Source of the DNA: CAZDSS01 sp964508185
GTDB lineage: Bacteria; Pseudomonadota; Alphaproteobacteria; Sphingomonadales; Govanellaceae
DNA: 44,138 bases
Reading direction: 5' to 3'
Assembly (NCBI GenBank): GCA_964508185.1
Contig: CAZDSS010000010.1
Span: 1-44,138 of the forward strand
Under the pieces are notes generated by a model, which saw nothing but the letters and a program-made list of their open reading frames with translations, was not told the origin of the DNA and did no database searches. A program made the translations under genes and the position numbers. Positions 8,236 through 16,376 of this stretch are shown piece by piece. The number at the start of each line of letters is the position of its first letter. The stretch's first letter is position 1.

Positions 8236-9180
8236 ATGTTTCAATCAAACGGCCTTCGGGCCGCCGATGATGTCATGGGCTTCGACGGATGGGCAGCCAG
8301 GGTGCAGGAGCTGTGCGGCGCGCTTGATGCCGTGCCGACCCATGGGCGGCCCTTCAGCGGCGGCGTCGCCCGCCGCCAGGTGAACGATCTCGATATCGTC
8401 GAACATTACGCGAGCGTCGAACGCTTGCACTGGGGGGCGCGGCATGTGGCGCTCGCGCGGGATTCCTACTGCTATCTGCTGGTGCAGCTGGGCGGCCGGG
8501 TGCGCATCACCCAAAATGGCCACGACGTGGTGCTCGGCCCCGGCGACTGCACCATCATCGACAGCCTGCGCCCGGTGGAATTCCATACCGACGGACATCT
8601 GAACCAGCTGTCCTTCCATCTGCCGCGCGATCTGCTGGCAAGCCGCACGCTCGACGGCGACATTCCCTGCGCCATGCCCATCGCGGGGGTGAGCGGCGCG
8701 GGCGCGGTGCTCAGCGGTTATGCGCGCACCCTTTATGAACAGGCGCAGGCCTTGTCGGGCCACGACGTGCGCTACCGGGACAGCCTGTTGTCCTTCCTGC
8801 TTGCGGCTCTCCCCGGCATTCCCGACAAGCCGGAACGGGGGCGCGACCGACAGTTGCAGCGCATCCGCCAGTTCATCGACGAACGCCTGCACGAACCGGA
8901 CCTCGCGCCGCGCACCATCGCGGAAGGGCTCGGCATCTCCACCCGGCATCTCCATCGTCTGTTCGAGGAGACGGGGCAATCCATGGGCGAATGGATGCGC
9001 CAGCGGCGGCTGGAGCGGGCGCGGGCTGATCTCGCCGACCCGGCGCAGGCGGGCCGCAGCATCCTGGACATCGCCTTCAGCTGGGGCTTCAATGACGCGT
9101 CCCATTTCAGCCGGTCGTTCCGCGCGGCCTTCGGCTGTTCGCCGCGGGACTGGCGTCAGAAGGCGCAGAAGGGCGGGTGA
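8236..9180 (+). CDS. qhpR: AraC-family activator of the amine dehydrogenase operon (QhpR/FeaR-like)
   Basis: The 314-residue protein has an N-terminal AraC-binding-like domain (about residues 45-195) and two C-terminal helix-turn-helix units (about 210-305), with recognisable stretches IAEGLGISTRHLHRLFEETG and LDIAFSWGFNDASHFSRSFR. This build is that of FeaR and of QhpR, the amine-responsive activator described for the Paracoccus QHNDH operon. The true start is the ATG at 8236; the open frame extends upstream only because the GC-rich DNA lacks stops. It lies between the aldehyde dehydrogenase and the receptor/qhp genes, and probably turns on both in response to amines. The gene name is inferred from context and architecture. 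Confidence 0.8.
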   Translation: MFQSNGLRAADDVMGFDGWAARVQELCGALDAVPTHGRPFSGGVARRQVNDLDIVEHYASVERLHWGARHVALARDSYCYLLVQLGGRVRITQNGHDVVLGPGDCTIIDSLRPVEFHTDGHLNQLSFHLPRDLLASRTLDGDIPCAMPIAGVSGAGAVLSGYARTLYEQAQALSGHDVRYRDSLLSFLLAALPGIPDKPERGRDRQLQRIRQFIDERLHEPDLAPRTIAEGLGISTRHLHRLFEETGQSMGEWMRQRRLERARADLADPAQAGRSILDIAFSWGFNDASHFSRSFRAAFGCSPRDWRQKAQKGG

Positions 9181-9247
9181 CGCCCGGGCGGCAGGAGGCG
9201 CCGCGAGGCGTCCTTGGCACTCGGCGTCAACTAATGCGTCGCTCAGG

Positions 9248-9276
9248 TTCAAGCTCGGACCCGGGCGACCTATTAC
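9248..9276 (+). promoter_or_regulatory. Putative promoter of the TonB receptor/qhp unit
   Basis: TTCAAG (9248-9253) and TATTAC (9271-9276) are 17 bases apart and end 41 bases before the receptor ATG. The weak -35 fits an activator-dependent promoter. Upstream, GCGTC occurs three times (9208, 9224, 9236); whether these are regulator contacts is unknown. Confidence 0.35.
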
Positions 9277-9317
9277 AATGAACACAAACATCTCGGGGAA
9301 TTTGGGAGGATCATCAG

Positions 9318-11564
9318 ATGGGTAACGTGCGTAGCGTCCGTTCCGTGGGCAAGCTGGCGGCCATGGCCGGCACAGCGATCGCGCTCGTGCTTCCGGCAAC
9401 CAATGTTGCAGCTCAGGAGGAGCGCGGCTCCAGCCTTCTCCTTGAGGAAATCATCGTCACGTCGCAGAAGCGCGAGGAACGCCTGCAGGATACGCCGGTG
9501 GCGGTGACCGCCTTCACCGGCAACGCCATCCGCGAGCTCGGCTTCACCAACAGCGTGGACATCGCCCAGCAGACGCCGGGCCTCGTGATCGGCACGCCCG
9601 TGGGCGAGGGCAACAACCCCTCCTTCACCCTGCGCGGCGTCGGTCTCAACGACTTCAACGACAACAACGAAGGCACGGTCGCCGTCTATGTGGACGAGGT
9701 CTATCTCGGCTCCCTCGCCGGCCAGACCTTCCAGCTCTTTGACCTTGAGCGCATCGAGGTGCTGCGCGGGCCGCAGGGCACTCTCTACGGCCGCAACGCC
9801 ACCGGCGGTCTCGTGCATTTCATCTCGCGCCGCCCCACCGAAGAGGTGGACATGTATCTTGAAGGCACCTACGGCCGCTTCGACCAGATCAAGCTTGAAG
9901 GCGCCGTGGGCGGGCCCATCACCGACATGATCCAGGCGCGCCTCGCGGTCGCCTACAACAAGGCGGACGGCTATGTGGAAAACCGCATCGGCCCGAACCC
10001 GAACGAATCCGACAACGTGGCGGGCCGCCTCATGGTCAATTTCGACCTGAGCGAATCCGCAAGCCTCCTCCTCAACGTTCATGGCGCGAAGAGCGACGTG
10101 ATCGCCGCGGCCTACCAGCATCAGGGCACCGGGCTCGATCTCAACGGCGACCCCTGCAGCCCCGATCAGGCGCTGGCGGGCCTCTGCACCGACTATTTCG
10201 GCTATCGTGACACCGACGGCGATCCCTGGGCCGGCGAATACAATCGCCGCGGCCGCCTGAAGCTCGAGAATTTCGGCTTCTCCGGCACCCTCACCTGGGA
10301 CTTCGCCGACAACATGACCCTGACCTCCATCACCGCCTATGAGGATGTGGAGAAGTTCCATCAGGAAGACACGGACATGGGGCCGCTGGACATCCTGTTC
10401 CCGACCTTCCAGCTGGACGCCAAGCAGTTCTCCCAGGAGGTGCGCGTCAACGGGTCGAGCGAGCGCTTCAACTGGGTGATCGGCGCCTACTACTACGATC
10501 AGGACGTCCACATGCCCCAGGCCCTGCGCTTCGGCGAGGATCTGGACCCGAGCTTCTATCTCGACACCGTGGCCGATCAGGATACCCGCAGCATCGCGGG
10601 CTTCGCCCAGATCGAATACGACATCACGCCTGAATTCAGCATTCTCGTCGGCGGCCGCTACACGGACGAGCGCAAGAAATACGACTACATCCAGGTGGAC
10701 CGTCTCGGCAGCCCGGATCTTGCCGGCGTGCCGGATACCGTCCTCCTCGAATTCAACGAGGCGACGTTCGGCGACCTTGCGGTCTTCGACAAGGGCGTAT
10801 TCTCGGGCAAGGCGGGCATCAACTGGCGGCCCAATGACGACGTGCTGGCGTTTGCCAGCGTGTCGCGCGGCTTCAAGTCGGGCGGCTTCAACGCGGGCTT
10901 CACCTCCGCCCCGCCGGAGCGCATCAAGTACAACGACGAGAAGCTGACGGCCTACGAGATCGGGATCAAGACGACGATCGGTCGTGTGGCACGCTTCAAC
11001 GCCACGGCCTTCTACTATGACTACAAGGATCTCCAGGCCCTGACCTTCGATCCGCCGTCGGCCTTCATCACCAACGCGGCGAGCGCCAAGATCAAGGGCG
11101 CCGAGTTCGAGCTGGTGGCCAATCCGTTCCAGGGGCTTGACGTCAATCTCGGCCTGAGCCTGCTTGACACCGACGCGGACAACATCACGCTTCCCGACGG
11201 GTCGACGGTCGACAACCGCAAGCTGGTGCTGGCGCCGAAGACGTCCTTCAACGCCCTGGTGCGCTATACCCATCCGGTGGGCGAGGGCTATCTCTCCGCC
11301 CAGGTGGACATGAGCTACCAGAGCGCCCACTATTTCGACGTGTTCAACCAGCCGCTCGCGCGCGAGAACGGCTATGACGTGTGGAACGCGCGGCTCGCCT
11401 ATCTCTTCCCGGGCGAGCGCTTCGAGGTCGCGATCTGGGGCAAGAACATCTTCAAGGAGAAGTATCTTGCCTACACCTTCGACTTCACCAGCGACTTCGG
11501 CTTCAACCAGCTGTTCTACGGCGCGCCGGCCACCTACGGCCTGACGGCGAGCTTCCGTTACTGA
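9318..11564 (+). CDS. TonB-dependent outer-membrane receptor
   Basis: This 748-residue protein has a signal peptide (cleavage near residue 32, NVAAQ), a TonB box EEIIVTSQKR (43-52), and a plug domain with the family motifs VDIAQQTPGL and LRGPQGTLYGRNATGG. A C-terminal 22-strand barrel ends in the aromatic-terminated SFRY. It would import a ligand across the outer membrane using TonB-ExbBD energy. It resembles the large group of TBDRs found in sphingomonads and relatives, for which ligands are mostly unknown. GGGAGGA (9304-9310) is a strong ribosome site. It sits 91 bases upstream of qhpA on the same strand, separated by a GC-rich hairpin, so co-regulation with amine oxidation is likely. No siderophore or heme genes are near. 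Confidence 0.95.
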   Translation: MGNVRSVRSVGKLAAMAGTAIALVLPATNVAAQEERGSSLLLEEIIVTSQKREERLQDTPVAVTAFTGNAIRELGFTNSVDIAQQTPGLVIGTPVGEGNNPSFTLRGVGLNDFNDNNEGTVAVYVDEVYLGSLAGQTFQLFDLERIEVLRGPQGTLYGRNATGGLVHFISRRPTEEVDMYLEGTYGRFDQIKLEGAVGGPITDMIQARLAVAYNKADGYVENRIGPNPNESDNVAGRLMVNFDLSESASLLLNVHGAKSDVIAAAYQHQGTGLDLNGDPCSPDQALAGLCTDYFGYRDTDGDPWAGEYNRRGRLKLENFGFSGTLTWDFADNMTLTSITAYEDVEKFHQEDTDMGPLDILFPTFQLDAKQFSQEVRVNGSSERFNWVIGAYYYDQDVHMPQALRFGEDLDPSFYLDTVADQDTRSIAGFAQIEYDITPEFSILVGGRYTDERKKYDYIQVDRLGSPDLAGVPDTVLLEFNEATFGDLAVFDKGVFSGKAGINWRPNDDVLAFASVSRGFKSGGFNAGFTSAPPERIKYNDEKLTAYEIGIKTTIGRVARFNATAFYYDYKDLQALTFDPPSAFITNAASAKIKGAEFELVANPFQGLDVNLGLSLLDTDADNITLPDGSTVDNRKLVLAPKTSFNALVRYTHPVGEGYLSAQVDMSYQSAHYFDVFNQPLARENGYDVWNARLAYLFPGERFEVAIWGKNIFKEKYLAYTFDFTSDFGFNQLFYGAPATYGLTASFRY

Positions 11565-11573
11565 TGGACGCGC

Positions 11574-11598
11574 GGGGCGGCGGCCCGGCCGCCGCCCC
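11574..11598 (+). terminator. GC-rich intercistronic hairpin after the TonB receptor gene
   Basis: The perfect 11-base arms GGGGCGGCGGC (11574-11584) and GCCGCCGCCCC (11588-11598) flank a 3-base centre. The downstream sequence is only weakly T-rich, so it may be a partial terminator or an mRNA-end stabiliser separating receptor expression from qhpA. Confidence 0.5.
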
Positions 11599-11655
11599 GT
11601 CGCTTGCTTGAAGAGGTCCTGCGGGACCGCGTTACGTGACGACAGGAGAGGCGGG

Positions 11656-13263
11656 ATGGCGTTCAACAAGCCCATGCGAATGGTCGCCGCAATCGCGGTT
11701 GCTGCGTTCCTGGCCGCTTGCGGCGAGGAAAAGGCGGAAACCGACCAGGCCGCAGCGACGGGCGGCAGCGAGCAGCAGGCGCCTGCGCCGGGATATGAAG
11801 TGGTGGAAGCCAATTGCGCGAGCTGCCACGCCCCCGACGACAGCGGCCGCCTGAGCCGCATCAGCGAGCAGCGCAAGACGCCCGAAGGCTGGGACATGAC
11901 CGTTGCGCGCATGATCGTCGCCCACGGGCTTGAAATCAGCCCCGACGACCGCCGCGCGGTGGTGAAGTATCTGGCCGACAATCAGGGCCTCGCGCCCGAG
12001 GAGGCCGCGCCCTTCCGCTATGCGCTGGAGCGCCGGCCCCAGCTCGTGGAGACCGAGGTGCTCGACGGCGTGGTGGACGAGCGGCTCTTCGTCATGTGCG
12101 GGCGCTGCCATACGGTGGCGCGCGTCGCCCTGCAGCGCCGCGACGCGGAGGAATGGCGGCATCTCGTGGACATGCACGTAAGCCAGTGGCCTACGATCGA
12201 ATATCACATGCTGTCGCGCGACCGCGACTGGCTGGACGAGGCCAAGGGCTGGGTGTCCGACCTTCTCGGCAAGGAATTCGCCCTGTCGTCCAGGGCCTAT
12301 GACGACTGGAAGGCGGCGGAGAAGCCGAACCCCGCGGGCGCATGGCGCGTTGTCAGCTATGTGCCGGGCGAAGGCTATACCGCCCGCGACGTGACGGTGA
12401 CCGCGGCGGGCGACGGTTTCTTCGACGTCAGCGACCGCGGCGCGCGCGCCGTCGTCTACAATGGCTATGAATGGCGCGCCCGGGGCGACGAGAACTATCG
12501 CGAAGTGGCGGCCCTGTCCCGCGACGGCACGACCCTGGTCGGCCGCTGGTTCCGCAACGACCGGCCGGAGCTCGGCGGCACCCTCCTTGCGGTGCGGAGC
12601 GACACGGGCGCAGCGCGCATCCTGGCGGTGACCAGCGAAGGCCTGCGCCAGGGCTCGAGCGTCGAACTCACCATTCTCGGCACCGGGCTTGAGGGTGATG
12701 CCGATTTCGGCCCCGGGATCGAGGTCGAGACGCTCAGGTCCGCGCCCGGCGAGATCGTGGTGCGGGTGACGGTCGCCGATGATGCGGCCATCGGGCGGCG
12801 GGACGTCCGCGTGGGCGAAGCCCTCCTCGCCGATGCGGTCGCGGTCTATGACCGCATCGACCGGGTGGTGGTGACCCCCGATTACGCGGTGGCCCGCGTG
12901 GGCGGCGGCAACACGGCGCCCGTCGCGGCCCAGTTCGAGGCAGTCGCCTTCCACAACGGCGCCGATGGCAAGGCGGATACGGACGACGACTTCCGCATCG
13001 GCGTCGTGCCCGCGGAATGGCAGACCGGTCCGTTCGACGAGACGGCGGCGGAGATGAAGGACGCCGAGTTCGCGGGCGAGATCACGCCGACGGGTCTCTT
13101 CAATCCCGCGCCCGCCGGCCCCAATCCCAAGCGGCGCTACAATGCGGGCAATTTCGGCGATCTGACCATCACGGCGACCGTGGATGATGCGGGCCGCAAG
13201 GTGAGCGGGGTGGCGCGGCTCATCGTCTCCGCCCAGCGCTGGAACAATCCGCCGATCTATTGA
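11656..13263 (+). CDS. qhpA: Quinohemoprotein amine dehydrogenase alpha subunit (diheme cytochrome c), predicted lipoprotein
   Basis: The 535-residue protein matches the QHNDH alpha subunit: an N-terminal diheme domain with CASCH (54-58) and CGRCH (148-152), followed by beta-rich Ig-like domains ending in WNNPPIY. The two c hemes take electrons from the CTQ cofactor of the gamma subunit and pass them to a periplasmic carrier. The start at 11656 has AGGAGA seven bases upstream. The N-terminus is a lipoprotein signal: basic residues, a hydrophobic core from 9, and lipobox LAAC with C22, followed by a roughly 30-residue A/Q/E/G-rich tether. Known QHNDH enzymes are described as soluble periplasmic, so a lipid anchor would be a departure. 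qhpD follows after a short gap containing another hairpin. Confidence 0.95.
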   Translation: MAFNKPMRMVAAIAVAAFLAACGEEKAETDQAAATGGSEQQAPAPGYEVVEANCASCHAPDDSGRLSRISEQRKTPEGWDMTVARMIVAHGLEISPDDRRAVVKYLADNQGLAPEEAAPFRYALERRPQLVETEVLDGVVDERLFVMCGRCHTVARVALQRRDAEEWRHLVDMHVSQWPTIEYHMLSRDRDWLDEAKGWVSDLLGKEFALSSRAYDDWKAAEKPNPAGAWRVVSYVPGEGYTARDVTVTAAGDGFFDVSDRGARAVVYNGYEWRARGDENYREVAALSRDGTTLVGRWFRNDRPELGGTLLAVRSDTGAARILAVTSEGLRQGSSVELTILGTGLEGDADFGPGIEVETLRSAPGEIVVRVTVADDAAIGRRDVRVGEALLADAVAVYDRIDRVVVTPDYAVARVGGGNTAPVAAQFEAVAFHNGADGKADTDDDFRIGVVPAEWQTGPFDETAAEMKDAEFAGEITPTGLFNPAPAGPNPKRRYNAGNFGDLTITATVDDAGRKVSGVARLIVSAQRWNNPPIY

Positions 13264-13274
13264 GCCGGATGTGA

Positions 13275-13302
13275 GGGCCGGGGGCATCCGCCCCCGCCCT
13301 TT
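13275..13302 (+). terminator. Hairpin between qhpA and qhpD
   Basis: GGGGGC (13280-13285) pairs with GCCCCC (13290-13295) around ATCC. Flanking GGG and CCC can extend the stem, and TTT follows (13300-13302). As the downstream genes share strand and function, it is more likely an attenuator or 3'-end stabiliser lowering maturase expression relative to the structural alpha subunit than a full stop. Confidence 0.5.
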
Positions 13303-13329
13303 CGGCCAGAGTGCAAGAGGTTACGTGGT

Positions 13330-14805
13330 ATGGTGATGAACGCGGCGCAAGCCAAGGGCTTTGAGTTCGATCCACTGGTCGGCCATGACGTGACCGTGGG
13401 CGAGCGTCGGGTCCTGTTCCATATCCCGACCACGGGTCTCTTCGATCTCGACCCCCTGAGCGCGGAACTGCTCGACGCCCTCAAGGACAGCCATGCGCGA
13501 TCCCGGCCGCTGCGGGCCGAGGATCTCCGCGGCCGCTTCGACGGCCGCTATCACGTGGACGAGGTCCTGAGCGTCATCGAGGACTTCACCGCCCTCGGCG
13601 TCATCCGCCGCGGCGCGGAGGCGCGCGGGCCCGTATCCCTCCCGAAGGTCGAGAAGTTTCCGCTCAGCACCATCGTCCTCAACATGACGACGGGCTGCAA
13701 TCTCGCCTGCGGCTACTGCTACAAGGAGGACCTGGCGACGCCGAAGGCGGGCGAGGACATGGATTTCGAGACCGCGGTCGAAGCGATCGAGCTTCTGCTC
13801 GCCCAGTCCGGGCCGCGCGACCGGGTCAATATCGTGTTCTTCGGCGGCGAGCCCCTGCGCAAGTTCCGGGAAATCCGGAGGATCGTGGAACATGCGGAGC
13901 GGCGCTGCGGGGAAGCGGGCAAGATCCCCGACTTTTCGCTCACCACCAACGCCACCTTGCTGACGGAAGAGATCGTCGACTGGCTGGACGCCCATCGCTT
14001 CGGGCTCGCCATCAGCATGGACGGGCCCAAGGCCATTCATGACCTGCGGCGCGTCACCGTCGGCGGCCGCGGCAGCTACGACCTGGTGGCGAAGAAGGTG
14101 CGCATGGCGCTCGACCGCTACCGAAGCCGCCCCGTGGGCGCGCGGGTGACGCTCACCGCGGGTGTGACGGATGTCGAGGCGATCCACCATCACCTGCGCG
14201 ACGAGCTGGGATTCGCCGAAGTGGGCTATGCCCCGGTGACCGCCGGGGACAACGCCATCTTCAACCTGAACGAGGCGGAGCTTGCCGAGGTGTTCGCGGG
14301 CTTCAAGCGGCTGGGGCGCGCCTATCGCGACGCGGCGATTCAGGGGCGCAATACGGGTTTCTCCAATCTCCACCAGCTGATGACCGATCTTCACGACGGC
14401 ACGCGCAAGGCGCTCCCCTGCGGCGCCGGGGTCGGCATGCTGGCGGTGGACAAGGATGGGGACCTCAATCTCTGCCACCGCTTCACGGGCTCGGGACTCC
14501 CCACCTTCGGCAATGTGCGCGACGGCATCGACAAGGAGATGCTCGGCGATTTCGTGGGCCAGCGCCTCGATCGCGAGGGCACCCATTGCGCCAGCTGCCA
14601 TATCCGCAATCTCTGCGCGGGCGGCTGCTATCATGAATCATATGCCCGCTACGGCGATCCGCAGCACCCCACCTACCACTATTGCAGCATCATGCGGGAC
14701 TGGGTGGATTTCGGCATCGCCGTCTACAGCGAAATTCTCGCGGCGAACCCGCGCTTCTTCGACGATCACATTGCGCCCCGCCGTGGCGCGCGGATGGAGG
14801 CATGA
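13330..14805 (+). CDS. qhpD: QHNDH maturase, peptide-modifying radical SAM/SPASM enzyme
   Basis: This 491-residue enzyme has the radical SAM cluster motif CNLACGYC (C123, C127, C130) in a TIM-barrel domain and a C-terminal SPASM region rich in cysteines (PCGAG, LNLCHRF, HCASCHIRNLCAGGC, HYCS) for auxiliary clusters. QhpD of Paracoccus forms the three Cys-to-Asp/Glu thioether crosslinks in the gamma subunit, in the cytoplasm, while the leader peptide is still attached. About 110 residues precede the barrel and may be the peptide-binding domain. AGAGG nine bases before 13330 supports the start. qhpC begins 4 bases after its stop codon, consistent with coupled production of enzyme and substrate. 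Confidence 0.95.
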   Translation: MVMNAAQAKGFEFDPLVGHDVTVGERRVLFHIPTTGLFDLDPLSAELLDALKDSHARSRPLRAEDLRGRFDGRYHVDEVLSVIEDFTALGVIRRGAEARGPVSLPKVEKFPLSTIVLNMTTGCNLACGYCYKEDLATPKAGEDMDFETAVEAIELLLAQSGPRDRVNIVFFGGEPLRKFREIRRIVEHAERRCGEAGKIPDFSLTTNATLLTEEIVDWLDAHRFGLAISMDGPKAIHDLRRVTVGGRGSYDLVAKKVRMALDRYRSRPVGARVTLTAGVTDVEAIHHHLRDELGFAEVGYAPVTAGDNAIFNLNEAELAEVFAGFKRLGRAYRDAAIQGRNTGFSNLHQLMTDLHDGTRKALPCGAGVGMLAVDKDGDLNLCHRFTGSGLPTFGNVRDGIDKEMLGDFVGQRLDREGTHCASCHIRNLCAGGCYHESYARYGDPQHPTYHYCSIMRDWVDFGIAVYSEILAANPRFFDDHIAPRRGARMEA

Positions 14806-14809
14806 CATG

Positions 14810-15130
14810 ATGAAACATTTGCGTCCCCTGAACGACAAGGCGCGGCGGCTCGCCAATGCGCCGGGCGAGGAGGAGCGGGCCGAGGTCATGGCCATGCAGA
14901 CGGTCGTTGGCTGCACCTCGTCGCTCGATCCCGGCTGGGAAGTGGACCCGTTCGGCAGCGTCGCCGCCCTCTGCCAGCCCATGGAGGCCGACCTCTATGG
15001 CTGCACCGACCCCTGCTGGTGGCCCGCCCAGGTGCCGGACACCATCAATACCTTTCCCGACTGGAACAAGGACGCGCCCTCGGCCCAGAACGACTGGCGC
15101 AAGCTTGAATCCGTCTATCCGGAAAACTGA
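14810..15130 (+). CDS. qhpC: Quinohemoprotein amine dehydrogenase gamma subunit (CTQ-bearing, crosslinked peptide)
   Basis: This 106-residue precursor has a leader of 28 residues and a mature part starting MQTVVGC. Every crosslink position of the Paracoccus gamma subunit is kept at the same spacing: C35-E44, C55-D61 and C69-D77 for the thioethers, and C65-W71 for cysteine tryptophylquinone. QhpD makes the thioethers, QhpG starts tryptophan hydroxylation, and QhpE removes the leader. I chose the ATG at 14810 because it gives exactly the published 28-residue leader; the ATG at 14807, closer to GGAGG (14796-14800), would add one Met. No Sec signal is present, fitting export by QhpF. It is substrate and active-site subunit at once. 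Confidence 0.95.
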   Translation: MKHLRPLNDKARRLANAPGEEERAEVMAMQTVVGCTSSLDPGWEVDPFGSVAALCQPMEADLYGCTDPCWWPAQVPDTINTFPDWNKDAPSAQNDWRKLESVYPEN

Positions 15131-15150
15131 GCCGCAGGAGGGGGAGCGCC

Positions 15151-16269
15151 ATGACGAGCTATTCCGTGATCCAGAGGTTGCGCCTTGCGCTGGTCGCCGG
15201 CTGCGGGCTTCTCACCATGCTGCTGCAACCGGCAAGCGCCGCCGAATATGCGGTGACGGCATCCAAGCCCGACAATCTCTATGTGATCGACCTCAAGGGA
15301 CGGAAGATCGTCAAGCATTACAAGGTGCCGGGACCGGGCACGGCGGTGGTCGGCATGGAAGTGACGAAGGACGGCATCGCCTATCTCGTCGCCAACAACT
15401 ACAAGGACATCGTCGGCATCAATCTCAAGACCGGCGAGGAGGTGTTCCGCGCGAAGACGGCCCACGGCCCGGACGAGCGGGCGATCAATCTCGGTCTCGC
15501 GATAAGCCCCGATGGCAGCCGGATCTATTCCTACGAGATCCCGTCGCGCGTCCATGCCGACCGCTACGAAGCGCTGCCGACCCGCATCTCGGTCTATGCC
15601 GCCGACGGCGGGCTTGAGGCGACGCCCATCAAGCAGTTCACCAACGTCCCCCGGCGCATCCACATCCTGATGACCAATCCCGAGGGCGACAAGCTCTATG
15701 CCCTGGGCTGGGATCTCTACACCTTGAACGCCGAGACGGGCGAGATCATCGACACCTATCCCCTGCGCAACTGGCGGCGCGAGAATGCCGGTCCTCCGGA
15801 CATGCTGAACTTCTGGCCCATGCCCGAGGCGAGCGGCCTGTTCTCGTCGCTGCTCACCTATGTGCGGACGGACCTCGAGGAAAGCGATCCCGAAGCCTTC
15901 GTGTTCGGCGCGCTGACCCTCGACCTCAAGTCGGGCGAGGCGGACGTGCGCACGCTCAAGGTGGAGCCCCGGGTCTATTTCACGGGCACCATCGCGCCCG
16001 ACCGCCGTCACCTGTTCGCGGGCTATCTGGTGCTGTCCAAGTTCGACCTCGAGACGGGGGAAGAGCTCAAGACCGTGCCCCTCGACCACAGCTACTATCA
16101 GGTCAACGTCTCCCTCGACGGCAAGGAGGTCTACACCGCCGGCACCATGTGCGACATCGGCATCTTCTCGACGGATGACCTGAAGAAGCTTGGCGAGGTG
16201 GTGCTGCCCGACTGCCCGGACATGGGCCCGTCGCCCTTCCGCATGGTGGATATCGACCTCGGCGAATGA
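15151..16269 (+). CDS. qhpB: Quinohemoprotein amine dehydrogenase beta subunit (seven-bladed propeller)
   Basis: The 372-residue protein has a cleavable signal peptide (hydrophobic core about residues 11-26, cleavage near ASAAEY) and YVTN-like propeller repeats such as LYVIDLKGRKIV, GINLKTGEEVF, LYTLNAETGEII and KFDLETGEELK. In known QHNDH structures the beta propeller holds the small gamma subunit in the active site. AGGAGGGGG before the ATG is a strong ribosome site. It is 20 bases downstream of qhpC. Its Sec-type signal contrasts with QhpC, which lacks one. Confidence 0.94.
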   Translation: MTSYSVIQRLRLALVAGCGLLTMLLQPASAAEYAVTASKPDNLYVIDLKGRKIVKHYKVPGPGTAVVGMEVTKDGIAYLVANNYKDIVGINLKTGEEVFRAKTAHGPDERAINLGLAISPDGSRIYSYEIPSRVHADRYEALPTRISVYAADGGLEATPIKQFTNVPRRIHILMTNPEGDKLYALGWDLYTLNAETGEIIDTYPLRNWRRENAGPPDMLNFWPMPEASGLFSSLLTYVRTDLEESDPEAFVFGALTLDLKSGEADVRTLKVEPRVYFTGTIAPDRRHLFAGYLVLSKFDLETGEELKTVPLDHSYYQVNVSLDGKEVYTAGTMCDIGIFSTDDLKKLGEVVLPDCPDMGPSPFRMVDIDLGE

Positions 16270-16376
16270 GCCTCGCCTTGCGCGGCGCGGTGGGATTGAC
16301 AGCCCGGCGCGCCGCGGTCCAAATGGGGCGAGTGATGTCCTACCCCAGCCGAGGGGCCTAGCCGGGTGGCCATTTA

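Noticed and set aside
9273..11981. Open frame of 902 codons on the reverse strand over the receptor gene
   Set aside because: It is antisense to a clear TonB-dependent receptor, has composition typical of GC-rich shadow frames (His, Arg, Glu, Gly rich) and no recognisable domain or ribosome site.
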